From assembly GCF_003479405.1 (NCBI RefSeq), contig NZ_QUHB01000015.1, forward strand, positions 1 to 50,144: 50,144 bases of DNA, read 5' to 3'. Below the pieces are notes generated by a model. It worked only from the letters and a program-made list of their open reading frames with translations. It was not told the origin of the DNA and did not search any database. Positions within the stretch are counted from its first letter, which is position 1, and the number at the start of each line of letters is the position of its first letter. Positions 1 to 6,222 of the stretch are shown in pieces. Source of the DNA: Eubacterium sp. AF16-48. GTDB taxonomy: Bacteria; Bacillota; Clostridia; Lachnospirales; Lachnospiraceae. The position numbers and the translations under genes are program-made.

Positions 1-171
1 GGCAGGGACTACCTTTATTCTGAACTGGTAAACCCTATCTTTATAAAGGACGGCGACAATGTGAAAGTCAAGGTTGCGGTAAAATTCATTGATAATCAGA
101 CAAAAGCGACGCAGGTATCGCAGTATGAGCTTGTGCTACATAAGGATAGTAACTGGAAGATTGTAGGATAA
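1..171 (+). CDS. C-terminus of a TcpC/Orf13-like conjugal transfer protein (partial, 5' end outside window)
   Basis: An open frame enters at base 1 and ends at TAA 169-171, giving 56 residues that finish with YELVLHKDSNWKIVG. This short beta-rich tail, with a Trp near the end, resembles the NTF2-like C-terminal domain of TcpC/Orf13, the conjugation-channel component of Tn916-family elements. Orf13 is the last transfer gene before the cargo slot in Tn916, and the genes downstream here (orf7, orf8, xis, int) follow the Tn916 order, so position supports the call. The protein would act at the cell membrane during conjugation. Only the tail is visible, so the family assignment leans on context. 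Confidence 0.6.
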   Translation, partial: GRDYLYSELVNPIFIKDGDNVKVKVAVKFIDNQTKATQVSQYELVLHKDSNWKIVG

Positions 172-178
172 ATGATAT

Positions 179-211
179 AGCGTGCATTTCCTATCAGATT
201 TGCACGCTTTT
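179..211 (+). terminator. Intrinsic terminator after the transfer gene
   Basis: A perfect 8-bp stem, AGCGTGCA (179-186) pairing with TGCACGCT (201-208), is followed by a short T run. It starts 8 bases after the stop codon of the transfer gene and separates it from the cargo promoter. Confidence 0.8.
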
Positions 212-241
212 ACAAAACGACAAGAAAACTGTGCAAAAATA

Positions 242-269
242 TTGACTTGTAATGACCGAATGCTATAAT
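242..269 (+). promoter_or_regulatory. Sigma-A promoter for the cargo genes
   Basis: TTGACT (242-247) and TATAAT (264-269) are separated by 16 bp, close to the sigma-A consensus. Transcription would start near 276 and lead into the small genes that begin at 316. Confidence 0.8.
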
Positions 270-315
270 ATAAATGACAAGTGTACTTGGTATTATTTGA
301 AGGGAGCGTTATATA

Positions 316-630
316 ATGGATAAAGAAAAAATACTATCACAAAACAAAAAAGAGAATCTATATCTTGATGAATACGAAAAACATATTAAACTTCAAGGGA
401 AATCTTTTGGCTTAATGTTTGTTTTATTTATCTGCATTTTAATTCTTTTCATTAAAGCAGTTTGTAAAGAACCTTACTATGACATAATGACAATTATTGG
501 GTCTGTGGCATTTGGCTCTATGGGTTATGAAGCACATATTTCAAAAAATAAATCCAAATTTGTTATTGCTTTATTCTTTTTTCTATTTATGGGGTATTAC
601 TTTTATAAATTTTTAATGGTAGGTTTATAG
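316..630 (+). CDS. Small two-pass membrane protein of unknown function
   Basis: The 104-residue protein has a charged N-terminus of about 28 residues, a hydrophobic segment at about 30-48, a second weaker segment at about 57-70, and a strong hydrophobic segment near 82-100. It should therefore sit in the membrane with little outside it. The start is preceded by GAAGGGAGCG. It is followed after one base by an XRE regulator and then by another small membrane protein. Such sets of a membrane protein with a small XRE protein are common as cargo in Firmicutes conjugative elements. I do not recognise a specific function. Confidence 0.75.
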   Translation: MDKEKILSQNKKENLYLDEYEKHIKLQGKSFGLMFVLFICILILFIKAVCKEPYYDIMTIIGSVAFGSMGYEAHISKNKSKFVIALFFFLFMGYYFYKFLMVGL

Positions 631-631
631 A

Positions 632-841
632 ATGGACGAACATTTAATTTTGCGAAACAGATTAAAAACTGTACGAAAAGAAAAAAAATTATCACAAACA
701 GAATTAGCTGAACTAGTCGGGGTTTCTCGGAATACAGTTAGTTCTATTGAAACTGGACAATTTAATCCAACAGCAAAATTGGCATTAGTGCTTTGTATAG
801 CTTTAGATAAAAAATTTGAAGAATTATTTTATTTTGATTAA
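632..841 (+). CDS. Small XRE-family (Cro/CI-like) transcriptional regulator
   Basis: The 69-residue protein is a single helix-turn-helix domain. It has the typical pattern LSQTELAELVGVSRNTVSSIE over residues about 20-40, followed by the GQFNPTAKLALVLCIALD helix pair seen in the YgzD/XRE short regulators. It has no ligand or dimerisation domain beyond the HTH. The gene starts 1 base after the stop of the preceding membrane protein gene, so translation is probably coupled, and the next gene follows after 14 bases with its own AAGGAGAG site. It probably regulates this three- or four-gene cluster from the promoter at 242-269; that role is inferred. Confidence 0.85.
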   Translation: MDEHLILRNRLKTVRKEKKLSQTELAELVGVSRNTVSSIETGQFNPTAKLALVLCIALDKKFEELFYFD

Positions 842-855
842 AGGAGAGAACGATT

Positions 856-1185
856 ATGGAATTAGAGGAATTGATTGTTGAAATAGTTATAGGATTGTTT
901 TTACTTTTTACATCTTATCAAATAGGTATAAAAGAGAATATTACTTTATTACATGGTTATCATTATACACAACTTGACCCTAAAGATAAAAAGGTGTTTA
1001 CAAAAAAAATAGGAATAGGCACTTTACTGGTTAGTATTGGTATTCTTGTTATGCCGATTATCAATTTAATCTCTCATTCTGAATTAGGCTATTACATAGG
1101 TCTTATTTTGATTGTTGTAGGAGTGTTTTATATCATATTCATCATTGTAAAATACAATGGAAAACTTATTAGCTTTAAAAAGTAG
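856..1185 (+). CDS. Small membrane protein of unknown function
   Basis: The 109-residue protein has three hydrophobic segments, at about residues 5-22, 52-72 and 78-100, separated by short basic loops. The ribosome site AAGGAGAG lies 7-8 bases before ATG. It is the third gene of the small operon that starts at 316, and its partnership with the XRE regulator resembles DUF-type membrane protein/regulator pairs on mobile elements. No catalytic motif is visible and I do not recognise the family. Confidence 0.7.
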   Translation: MELEELIVEIVIGLFLLFTSYQIGIKENITLLHGYHYTQLDPKDKKVFTKKIGIGTLLVSIGILVMPIINLISHSELGYYIGLILIVVGVFYIIFIIVKYNGKLISFKK

Positions 1186-1200
1186 AATTGAGGTATGAAT

Positions 1201-1431
1201 ATGATAGGACTGAACAAAAGAGATATAAAAAAGGCATTGAAAGCTGGTGCAAAAGCTGGCGGTGTATCATTGGCTGATGTTCGGGCGGATATTGAAGCTA
1301 CGATTGATGAAGCTATGAATAGCACCGACCCAGAGGTGCAGGCAAATTTCAAAAAGTATTTTGGGAATAAACGCCCTACACCAGAAGAATATATTTATAT
1401 CATTACGAAAAAGACAAAGGCAAAATTATAA
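1201..1431 (+). CDS. Small protein resembling the Spo0A C-terminal DNA-binding domain
   Basis: ATG at 1201 is preferred over ATG 1195 because TTGAGG (1187-1192) is then correctly spaced. The 76-residue product has a basic N-terminus and a C-terminal part ([19 protein letters not shown]) that aligns by eye with the end of Spo0A, where a helix is followed by a KPTNSEFIAM-type segment. Spo0A controls sporulation in clostridia by binding DNA. A free-standing fragment on a mobile element could bind related sites or act as an element regulator. The resemblance is from memory of the Spo0A sequence and is not strong enough to name a target. Confidence 0.55.
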   Translation: MIGLNKRDIKKALKAGAKAGGVSLADVRADIEATIDEAMNSTDPEVQANFKKYFGNKRPTPEEYIYIITKKTKAKL

Positions 1432-1435
1432 TAAA

Positions 1436-1488
1436 AGGGTCGTGGAAATGCTTCACAAAATTGTGATCTGCATTATCACGGCTCTTTT
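1436..1488 (+). terminator. Intrinsic terminator between cargo cluster and ABC transporter
   Basis: AGGGTCGTG (1436-1444) pairs with CACGGCTCT (1477-1485) through nine base pairs including two G-U pairs, and TTTT follows. It ends the 316-1431 gene cluster. Confidence 0.65.
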
Positions 1489-1535
1489 ACTCTCTGTTTA
1501 CTTTCAAAACTGTAAGTGTAATTGAATACTGCCCT

Positions 1536-1544
1536 TGCTATAAT
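1536..1544 (+). promoter_or_regulatory. Extended -10 promoter for the ABC transporter genes
   Basis: TGCTATAAT (1536-1544) is an extended -10 element (TGN before TATAAT). I see no good -35 hexamer at the proper distance, which is compatible with an extended -10 promoter. It lies 54 bases before the ATPase start codon. Confidence 0.5.
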
Positions 1545-1597
1545 TTAATTGTATTCCAAAACAAATAAATGTGGCAGGAAGAAAGGAGCGATTTTTA

Positions 1598-2368
1598 ATG
1601 GAACACATTTTAAATTTAGAGCAAGTAAAAAAATACTACGGGGGTAACTCTGGAAATATCACAAAGGCAGTAGACGGTATTTCTATGTATGTAGATAAGG
1701 GCGAATTTGTCGCAATCATGGGAGCTAGTGGTTCTGGAAAGACTACCCTATTAAACTGTATCTCTACGATTGATACTGTAACCAGCGGACACATTACAGT
1801 CAATAATCAAGATATTACCAAAATCAAGGATAAAGATTTTGCTGATTTCAGACGTGAAAATTTAGGGTTCATTTTTCAAGATTTCAACCTTTTAGATACT
1901 TTAACGATTGGAGAAAACATTTCTTTATCATTGGTTATCAACAAACAGAACCCTACTGATATTGAGAAAAGAGTTCATGCTATCGCCGATAAATTGGGTA
2001 TTCGTGATATTTTATCGAAATTTCCTTATGAAGTTTCTGGCGGACAAAAACAGCGTTGTGCTTGTGCTAGAGCCTTAATCAATGAACCGAAACTGATTTT
2101 AGCTGATGAACCGACGGGAGCTTTGGACTCAAAAGCTTCCAGATTATTACTGGAAACAATGTCTGAAATCAACAAGAAAATGCAGGCTACTATTTTAATG
2201 GTAACACATGACCCGTTTAGTGCGTCTTTCTGTGAACGTATTTTGTTCTTGAAAGACGGTAAAATATTCAATGAAATTTTCAGAGGGGAAAAAAGCAGAA
2301 AAGATTTCTTCAATGAAATACTGGATATATTAACCTTGCTCGGAGGTGAAGTGGGAAATGTTAGGTAA
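1598..2368 (+). CDS. ABC transporter ATP-binding protein, BceA family
   Basis: ATG 1598 is chosen because GAAAGGAGCG (1581-1590) precedes it at good spacing; an upstream GTG at 1571 has no such site. The 256-residue protein has all ATPase motifs: Walker A GASGSGKTTLLN near residue 42, Q-loop in FIFQDFNLLDTL, signature VSGGQKQRCACARAL, Walker B LILADEPTGALDS and the H-loop MVTHDP. The macrolide- or peptide-exporter-like order and the BceB-like partner at 2358 place it with the BceAB transporters, which handle bacitracin and other cell-wall peptide antibiotics. The partner permease is truncated, so the pair may no longer work. Confidence 0.9.
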   Translation: MEHILNLEQVKKYYGGNSGNITKAVDGISMYVDKGEFVAIMGASGSGKTTLLNCISTIDTVTSGHITVNNQDITKIKDKDFADFRRENLGFIFQDFNLLDTLTIGENISLSLVINKQNPTDIEKRVHAIADKLGIRDILSKFPYEVSGGQKQRCACARALINEPKLILADEPTGALDSKASRLLLETMSEINKKMQATILMVTHDPFSASFCERILFLKDGKIFNEIFRGEKSRKDFFNEILDILTLLGGEVGNVR

Positions 2369-3200
2369 GTTAGCGTATAGAAATACAAAAAGAAATATTA
2401 AAGATTATTTGATTTATCTGATAACCGTTACTGCATCCTTTTCTCTTATATTTGCTTTTAATTTGGTGGCAAATTCTGATGAAATTGTAAAGTTATGTTC
2501 CAGTATGGATGCATTTAAGAATTCATTGTTCGCTGTAAATATTCTTATTATTTTTGTGATATGCTTTTTGATCAACTATACAACGAAATTTATGTTTGAA
2601 AAAAGAAGTAAAGAATTAGGAACATATATGCTTCTTGGCATTAAGAAAAAAGAAATTGCCCACTTAGTTGTAATTGAAAATATACTGTTGGGAATTTTAG
2701 CATTTGTATTAGCTATTCCTATTGGCTTTTTATTCAGCCAGTTTGTGTCGTTAGTAATTGTAAACTTACTGGGTATTCCAAAAACTCTCTTTATTTCTTT
2801 GAATTTCGTTTCTATTGGACTATTGATAATTTATTTTTTAACTATTTATGTTTTGGTTTTGCTTAATCTATTAAGAAGAATAAGTAAAATGACGATACGT
2901 GATTTTCTTTATTTTGACAAACAAAATGAAAAGAAAATGTTCCGTGACAGTAAAAAAAGAAATGTCATTTTTGTTTTAAGTATTATTCTTGGTGCGATTT
3001 CTCTTTTTCTCTGGAATTCACGTTGTACTATGGATAATTTTAATAAGCAAGAAACACTTACTTATTTGATGGTAAGCGTAATCATGTTGATTATCAGCAT
3101 TTATGGTATATCTACAACTTGTGCAGATATGTTCTTGACTGTTATCTTAAAATTTTGTATAATAGGAATTGAAGTTAAATTAGATGCTAAAAATTTGTAA
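2358..3200 (+). pseudogene. BceB-type permease, N-terminal half only (truncated at the erm(B) junction)
   Basis: ATG 2358 follows GGAGGTG (2342-2348), and the gene overlaps the end of the ATPase gene by 11 bases. The 280 residues carry the N-terminal features of BceB/FtsX permeases: a first membrane segment near residues 20-40, the segment with KRSKELGTYMLLGIKKKE, and three further membrane spans. BceB proteins are usually about 640-660 residues with ten spans. Here homology stops near ISTTCADMFLTVIL, and the last 16 residues (KFCIIGIEVKLDAKNL) are read through sequence that belongs to the erm(B) upstream region. The gene was therefore cut when the erm(B) block joined, and the product probably lacks transport function. 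Confidence 0.8.
3135..3163 (+). promoter_or_regulatory. Promoter of the erm(B) leader and gene
   Basis: TTGACT (3135-3140) and TATAAT (3158-3163) are 17 bp apart, an almost ideal sigma-A promoter. It lies inside the 3' end of the truncated permease frame, and transcription would start near 3170, ahead of the leader peptide. Confidence 0.85.
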
Positions 3201-3220
3201 TTAAGAAGGAGGGATTCGTC

Positions 3221-3304
3221 ATGTTGGTATTCCAAATGCGTAATGTAGATAAAACATCTACTGTTTTGAAACAGACTAAAAACAGTGATTACGCAGATAA
3301 ATAA
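3221..3304 (+). CDS. ermBL: ErmBL, 27-residue leader peptide of erm(B)
   Basis: This is a 27-codon frame starting MLVFQMRNVDKTSTV and ending DYADK, preceded by AGAAGGAGGG. It matches the known ErmBL peptide as I remember it. In the described mechanism erythromycin-bound ribosomes stall on this peptide around the Asp codon at position 10, which frees the ribosome site of the downstream methyltransferase. The leader is intact here, so erm(B) should be inducible. Confidence 0.93.
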   Translation: MLVFQMRNVDKTSTVLKQTKNSDYADK

Positions 3305-3428
3305 ATACGTTAGATTAATTCCTACCAGTGACTAATCTTATGACTTTTTAAACAGATAACTAAAATTACAAACAAATCGTTTAACTTCTGTATTTATTTA
3401 CAGATGTAATCACTTCAGGAGTGATTAC
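3305..3428 (+). promoter_or_regulatory. erm(B) translational attenuator region
   Basis: The 124 bases between the leader stop and the erm(B) start contain complementary segments, including TGTAATCACT (3403-3416 area) against AGTGATTACA just before the start codon, so the ribosome site CAGGAGTG can be masked. This is the expected arrangement for drug-induced unmasking of erm(B). Confidence 0.75.
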
Positions 3429-4166
3429 ATGAACAAAAATATAAAATATTCTCAAAACTTTTTAACGAGTGAAAAAGTACTCAACCAAATAATAAAACAA
3501 TTGAATTTAAAAGAAACCGATACCGTTTACGAAATTGGAACAGGTAAAGGGCATTTAACGACGAAACTGGCTAAAATAAGTAAACAGGTAACGTCTATTG
3601 AATTAGACAGTCATCTATTCAACTTATCGTCAGAAAAATTAAAACTGAATACTCGTGTCACTTTAATTCACCAAGATATTCTACAGTTTCAATTCCCTAA
3701 CAAACAGAGGTATAAAATTGTTGGGAATATTCCTTACCATTTAAGCACACAAATTATTAAAAAAGTGGTTTTTGAAAGCCGTGCGTCTGACATCTATCTG
3801 ATTGTTGAAGAAGGATTCTACAAGCGTACCTTGGATATTCACCGAACACTAGGGTTGCTCTTGCACACTCAAGTCTCGATTCAGCAATTGCTTAAGCTGC
3901 CAGCGGAATGCTTTCATCCTAAACCAAAAGTAAACAGTGTCTTAATAAAACTTACCCGCCATACCACAGATGTTCCAGATAAATATTGGAAGCTATATAC
4001 GTACTTTGTTTCAAAATGGGTCAATCGAGAATATCGTCAACTGTTTACTAAAAATCAGTTTCATCAAGCAATGGAACACGCCAAAGTAAACAATTTAAGT
4101 ACCATTACTTATGAGCAAGTATTGTCTATTTTTAATAGTTATCTATTATTTAACGGGAGGAAATAA
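3429..4166 (+). CDS. erm(B): 23S rRNA (adenine-N6)-dimethyltransferase ErmB, macrolide-lincosamide-streptogramin B resistance
   Basis: The 245-residue product has the full erm(B) length and starts [16 protein letters not shown]. It transfers methyl groups from S-adenosylmethionine to the adenine of 23S rRNA equivalent to E. coli A2058, blocking macrolide, lincosamide and streptogramin B binding. The SAM-binding motif [10 protein letters not shown] is at about residues 36-45 and the catalytic NIPYHLS motif near residue 101. The leader peptide and attenuator are intact, so induction by erythromycin is expected. The downstream short reading frame and topoisomerase fragment show that the gene came with a piece of an Inc18 plasmid. 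The identification is essentially certain. Confidence 0.98.
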   Translation: MNKNIKYSQNFLTSEKVLNQIIKQLNLKETDTVYEIGTGKGHLTTKLAKISKQVTSIELDSHLFNLSSEKLKLNTRVTLIHQDILQFQFPNKQRYKIVGNIPYHLSTQIIKKVVFESRASDIYLIVEEGFYKRTLDIHRTLGLLLHTQVSIQQLLKLPAECFHPKPKVNSVLIKLTRHTTDVPDKYWKLYTYFVSKWVNREYRQLFTKNQFHQAMEHAKVNNLSTITYEQVLSIFNSYLLFNGRK

Positions 4167-4170
4167 TTCT

Positions 4171-4302
4171 ATGAGTCGCTTTTTTAAATTTGGAAAGTTA
4201 CACGTTACTAAAGGGAATGGAGATAAATTATTAGATATACTACTGACAGCTTCCAAGAAGCTAAAGAGGTCCCTAGCGCCTACGGGGAATTTGTATCGAT
4301 AA
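4171..4302 (+). CDS. Short ORF that accompanies erm(B), truncated or vestigial
   Basis: This 43-residue frame begins MSRFFKFGKLHVTKG 4 bases after the erm(B) stop, with the ribosome site GGGAGG. It is the small reading frame commonly seen right after erm(B) on Tn917/Inc18-derived blocks. Its 3' end is embedded in the long inverted repeat at 4268-4334, so its C-terminus (KRSLAPTGNLYR) is encoded by the repeat arm. It may be the stub of a longer gene cut by the rearrangement that joined it to the topoisomerase fragment. No function is known to me. Confidence 0.6.
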   Translation: MSRFFKFGKLHVTKGNGDKLLDILLTASKKLKRSLAPTGNLYR

Positions 4303-4334
4303 GGGGTACAAATTCCCACTAAGCGCTCGGGACC
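4268..4334. repeat. Long interrupted inverted repeat at the erm(B)/topoisomerase junction
   Basis: GGTCCC (4268-4273) pairs with GGGACC (4329-4334), and inside it GGGGAATTTGTA pairs with TACAAATTCCC around a short loop containing TCGATA. The stem is interrupted by a few mismatches. It lies exactly where the post-erm(B) short frame ends and the topoisomerase fragment begins, so it probably marks the rearrangement joint. Confidence 0.8.
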
Positions 4335-4596
4335 CCTTGTAGGAAAATGTCCTAAGTGTGGCAACAATATTGTATTAAAAAAATCGTTTTATGGTTGTTC
4401 AAATTATCCTGAATGTAAGTTTACTTTAGCTGAACATTTTAGAAAGAAAAAACTAACCAAAACGAATGTAAAAGAATTACTGGAGGGAAAAGAAACCCTG
4501 GTAAAAGGAATCAAAAACAAAGAGAAAAAGCCCTACAATGCCGTTGTAAAAATTGGGGAAAAGGGATATATTGATTTTATCTCTTTTTCAAAATAA
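4330..4596 (+). pseudogene. 3' fragment of a plasmid topoisomerase I/III gene (zinc-ribbon tail)
   Basis: The frame has no plausible start and reads for about 86 codons to TAA 4594-4596. It contains the four-cysteine zinc ribbon CPKCGNN followed by CSNYPEC, then a basic tail ending in GYIDFISFSK. This is the DNA-binding C-terminus of a topoisomerase. Inc18 plasmids such as pAMbeta1 and pSM19035 carry such a topoisomerase near erm(B), and the omega operator just downstream supports that source. The catalytic domain is absent, so this is a non-functional remnant. Confidence 0.8.
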
Positions 4597-4599
4597 ACA

Positions 4600-4625
4600 T
4601 AAAAGCCCTTTAAAGAGGGCTTTTA
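4600..4625 (+). terminator. Intrinsic terminator after the topoisomerase fragment
   Basis: AAAAGCCCTTT pairs with AAAGAGGGCTTTT in a strong GC-containing stem followed by a T run. It begins 4 bases after the stop codon. Confidence 0.88.
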
Positions 4626-4631
4626 TATATT

Positions 4632-4694
4632 AATCACAAATCACTTATCACAAATCACAAGTGATTAATCACAAATCACTTGTGATTTGTGATT
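4632..4694. promoter_or_regulatory. Nine contiguous 7-bp heptads: omega-repressor operator of Inc18 plasmid type
   Basis: The 63 bases divide without gaps into nine heptads of the form WATCACW or its complement: AATCACA, AATCACT, TATCACA, AATCACA, AGTGATT, AATCACA, AATCACT, TGTGATT, TGTGATT. Unspaced WATCACW heptads in mixed orientation are the known binding site of the ribbon-helix-helix omega repressor of pSM19035, which controls copy number, partition and toxin genes. No omega gene is present in the window, so the operator is an orphan here. Confidence 0.9.
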
Positions 4695-4890
4695 CTTAAT
4701 GATACAATATTACTATGTTTTAGCTTTAAAGGCTCGTACAGACTATATGTTTTGTGCGGGCTTTTTTCATACCCGAAAAAATTTAAAAAATTTTTCAAAA
4801 GAGGTCATTAAATCACACCTAGCTGTCCTTATATGGTGCGGAAAGAGGGATAAACACTTTTCAAATCATAAAGGAAAGGAGGTGAGATTG

Positions 4891-5310
4891 ATGAAACCGT
4901 CTGACTTCCAGAAAACAGTTCAATGTCGTTTTGAAAGTTGTTTAAAGAAAGTTGTCCGTAGTGTCGTGAAAGATTATTACAAGGAATTAAACCGTCGTAA
5001 GAATAAAGAAATATCTTTCAGCGAATTGCCAGATGTCCTTGTTGATAAAATGGCTGTTTGGGACGACTACGAAACAGATTATACAATCTTTTCAGTATGT
5101 GGCATTGATATTCGTGTCCTTGATGATGAATTGGCAGAAGCCTTGAAGAAACTTCCAGAAAGAAAACGCAATACTCTGTTGATGTATTACTTCTTGGAAA
5201 TGACAGAAAGTGAAATTGCCAACTTGCAGAAAATCACGCAAAGCGGTGTATTTAGAAACCGACATCACGCTTTGGAAACTATGAAAAAAATACTCAAGGA
5301 GGAACATTAG
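4891..5310 (+). CDS. Tn916 Orf7-like sigma-factor-type regulator
   Basis: ATG 4891 follows the strong site AAGGAAAGGAGGTGAG; an upstream in-frame ATG at 4699 would read through the plasmid-derived operator flank and is rejected. The 139-residue product starts MKPSDFQKTVQCRFESC and matches the layout of Orf7 of Tn916: a sigma-70 region 2-like N-terminal half, and a region 4 helix-turn-helix (ERKRNTLLMYYFLEMTESE, then a QKITQSGVFRNRHHAL recognition helix) at the C-terminus. In Tn916 Orf7 and Orf8 promote transcription of xis, int and the transfer genes. Orf8 is interrupted here, so regulation may be altered. Confidence 0.85.
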   Translation: MKPSDFQKTVQCRFESCLKKVVRSVVKDYYKELNRRKNKEISFSELPDVLVDKMAVWDDYETDYTIFSVCGIDIRVLDDELAEALKKLPERKRNTLLMYYFLEMTESEIANLQKITQSGVFRNRHHALETMKKILKEEH

Positions 5311-5313
5311 AAA

Positions 5314-5568
5314 ATGAAACAGTTATTTAAGAAACCGTCTTATTACTTGATTTCATCAGCTATGGATTGAAACGAAAAAGCGATTGAAAAATTACTGGCA
5401 TTTTATGACCCTTACATATCAAAGTGCTGTTTGCGTTCACTTTATGATGAATACGGCAATGTTTATATCGTTGTAGATATGGAATTAAAAGGACGTATCA
5501 GAGAAGCACTTATCAAAATGATTTTAGGTTTTGATATTGAAGATATGGACTTAGAACCAGAAGAATAA
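5314..5568 (+). pseudogene. Tn916 Orf8-like regulator with in-frame stop codon
   Basis: The frame opens at ATG 5314, 3 bases after orf7, as MKQLFKKPSYYLISSAMD, then meets TGA at 5368-5370. It continues in the same frame for 66 more codons (NEKAIEKLLAFYDPYIS, later KGRIREALIKMILGF) to TAA 5566-5568. The full 85-codon span matches the length and sequence style of Tn916 Orf8, a helix-turn-helix regulator that works with Orf7. One base change (TGA from GGA, CGA or AGA) explains the interruption. The protein is therefore probably lost unless the stop is suppressed or the site is a sequencing error. Confidence 0.82.
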
Positions 5569-5941
5569 GCAGTTTTTAGCGGAGCATGATTTAATATCCC
5601 CCTCTTTCCTGCTCTGCCACCTGCTTTTATATGAAAGCAACACGCTTTCACCACAGCTCTTTGACAACTGAATAAAGCAGACAGATACGTTTGTGAGATG
5701 GCGAGCCACGGGGACTGTACGCCACGACCTTTTCAAAAGAAAGCGAGCGACCCACGCAGTGATCCGAGAGCGACTGTTGGAAAAGTCGTTTTGCCATGAC
5801 CTATCCTCACAGGATAATGATACGTCCGCATGGTGCGGTTCTGCCCACAAGAATGGGAATAGTTGAGATACTAATGGAGCTTTCCAAAGCCGTCTGCCTG
5901 CTTGTAAAAAACGACACACAGTAAAGGGGGGTGCATAGATT
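5569..5941 (+). other. Non-coding, hairpin-rich region between orf8 and xis
   Basis: This 373-bp stretch has no convincing coding frame on the plus strand. It contains several local inverted repeats, for example TATCCTCACAGGATA near 5802-5817 and GTCCGCATGGTGCGG near 5824-5838. Tn916-family elements keep a non-coding interval here, before xis, that includes recombinase and excisionase sites and regulatory transcripts. A long reverse-strand frame exists but has no ribosome site or recognisable motif. Confidence 0.6.
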
Positions 5942-6145
5942 ATGAACAATACTGATGTGCCTATTTGGGAAAAATATACGCTGACGGTTGAAGAAGCGTC
6001 CAAATACTTCCGCATTGGCGAAAAGAAATTGCGTAAATTAGCCGAAGAAAATCTTGACGCTGGCTGGGTTATCGTGAACGGCAACCGTATTCAGATTAAG
6101 CGAAAACAATTTGAAAAAATCATAGATACATTGGACGAAATCTAA
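5942..6145 (+). CDS. xis: Excisionase Xis, Tn916 family
   Basis: The 67-residue protein ([20 protein letters not shown]...) closely matches Tn916 Xis in length and sequence. It has the winged-helix segment [20 protein letters not shown] and the basic C-terminal part [19 protein letters not shown]. It bends DNA at the transposon ends and directs the integrase towards excision. The ribosome site AAAGGGGGGTG precedes ATG at 5942. The int gene follows after 77 bases that hold an inverted repeat and a -10 element, the usual xis-int arrangement of this family. Confidence 0.95.
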   Translation: MNNTDVPIWEKYTLTVEEASKYFRIGEKKLRKLAEENLDAGWVIVNGNRIQIKRKQFEKIIDTLDEI

Positions 6146-6150
6146 TGTCA

Positions 6151-6194
6151 TTGAGCCGTAGATATGGTATAATAAATATAGCGTATCACGGCTC
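6151..6194 (+). promoter_or_regulatory. xis-int intergenic inverted repeat with -10 element
   Basis: GAGCCGT (6151-6157 area) and ACGGCTC (ending 6194) are inverted repeats flanking GGTATAATAAATATA, which includes TATAAT. This can act as a promoter for int and as a hairpin that tunes read-through from xis. Confidence 0.5.
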
Positions 6195-6222
6195 GTTCCA
6201 TGACGGAAAGGAGCTTTACACT

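Noticed and set aside
4699..4890. N-terminal extension of the orf7 sigma-like gene from ATG 4699
   Set aside because: It reads through plasmid-derived sequence after the omega operator, has no ribosome site, and the strong AAGGAAAGGAGGTGAG site precedes ATG 4891, which matches the Orf7 start.
5551..6084. 177-codon reverse-strand frame over the orf8-xis interval
   Set aside because: It has no ribosome site or recognisable motif and overlaps xis in antisense, so it is probably a chance frame in a structured region.
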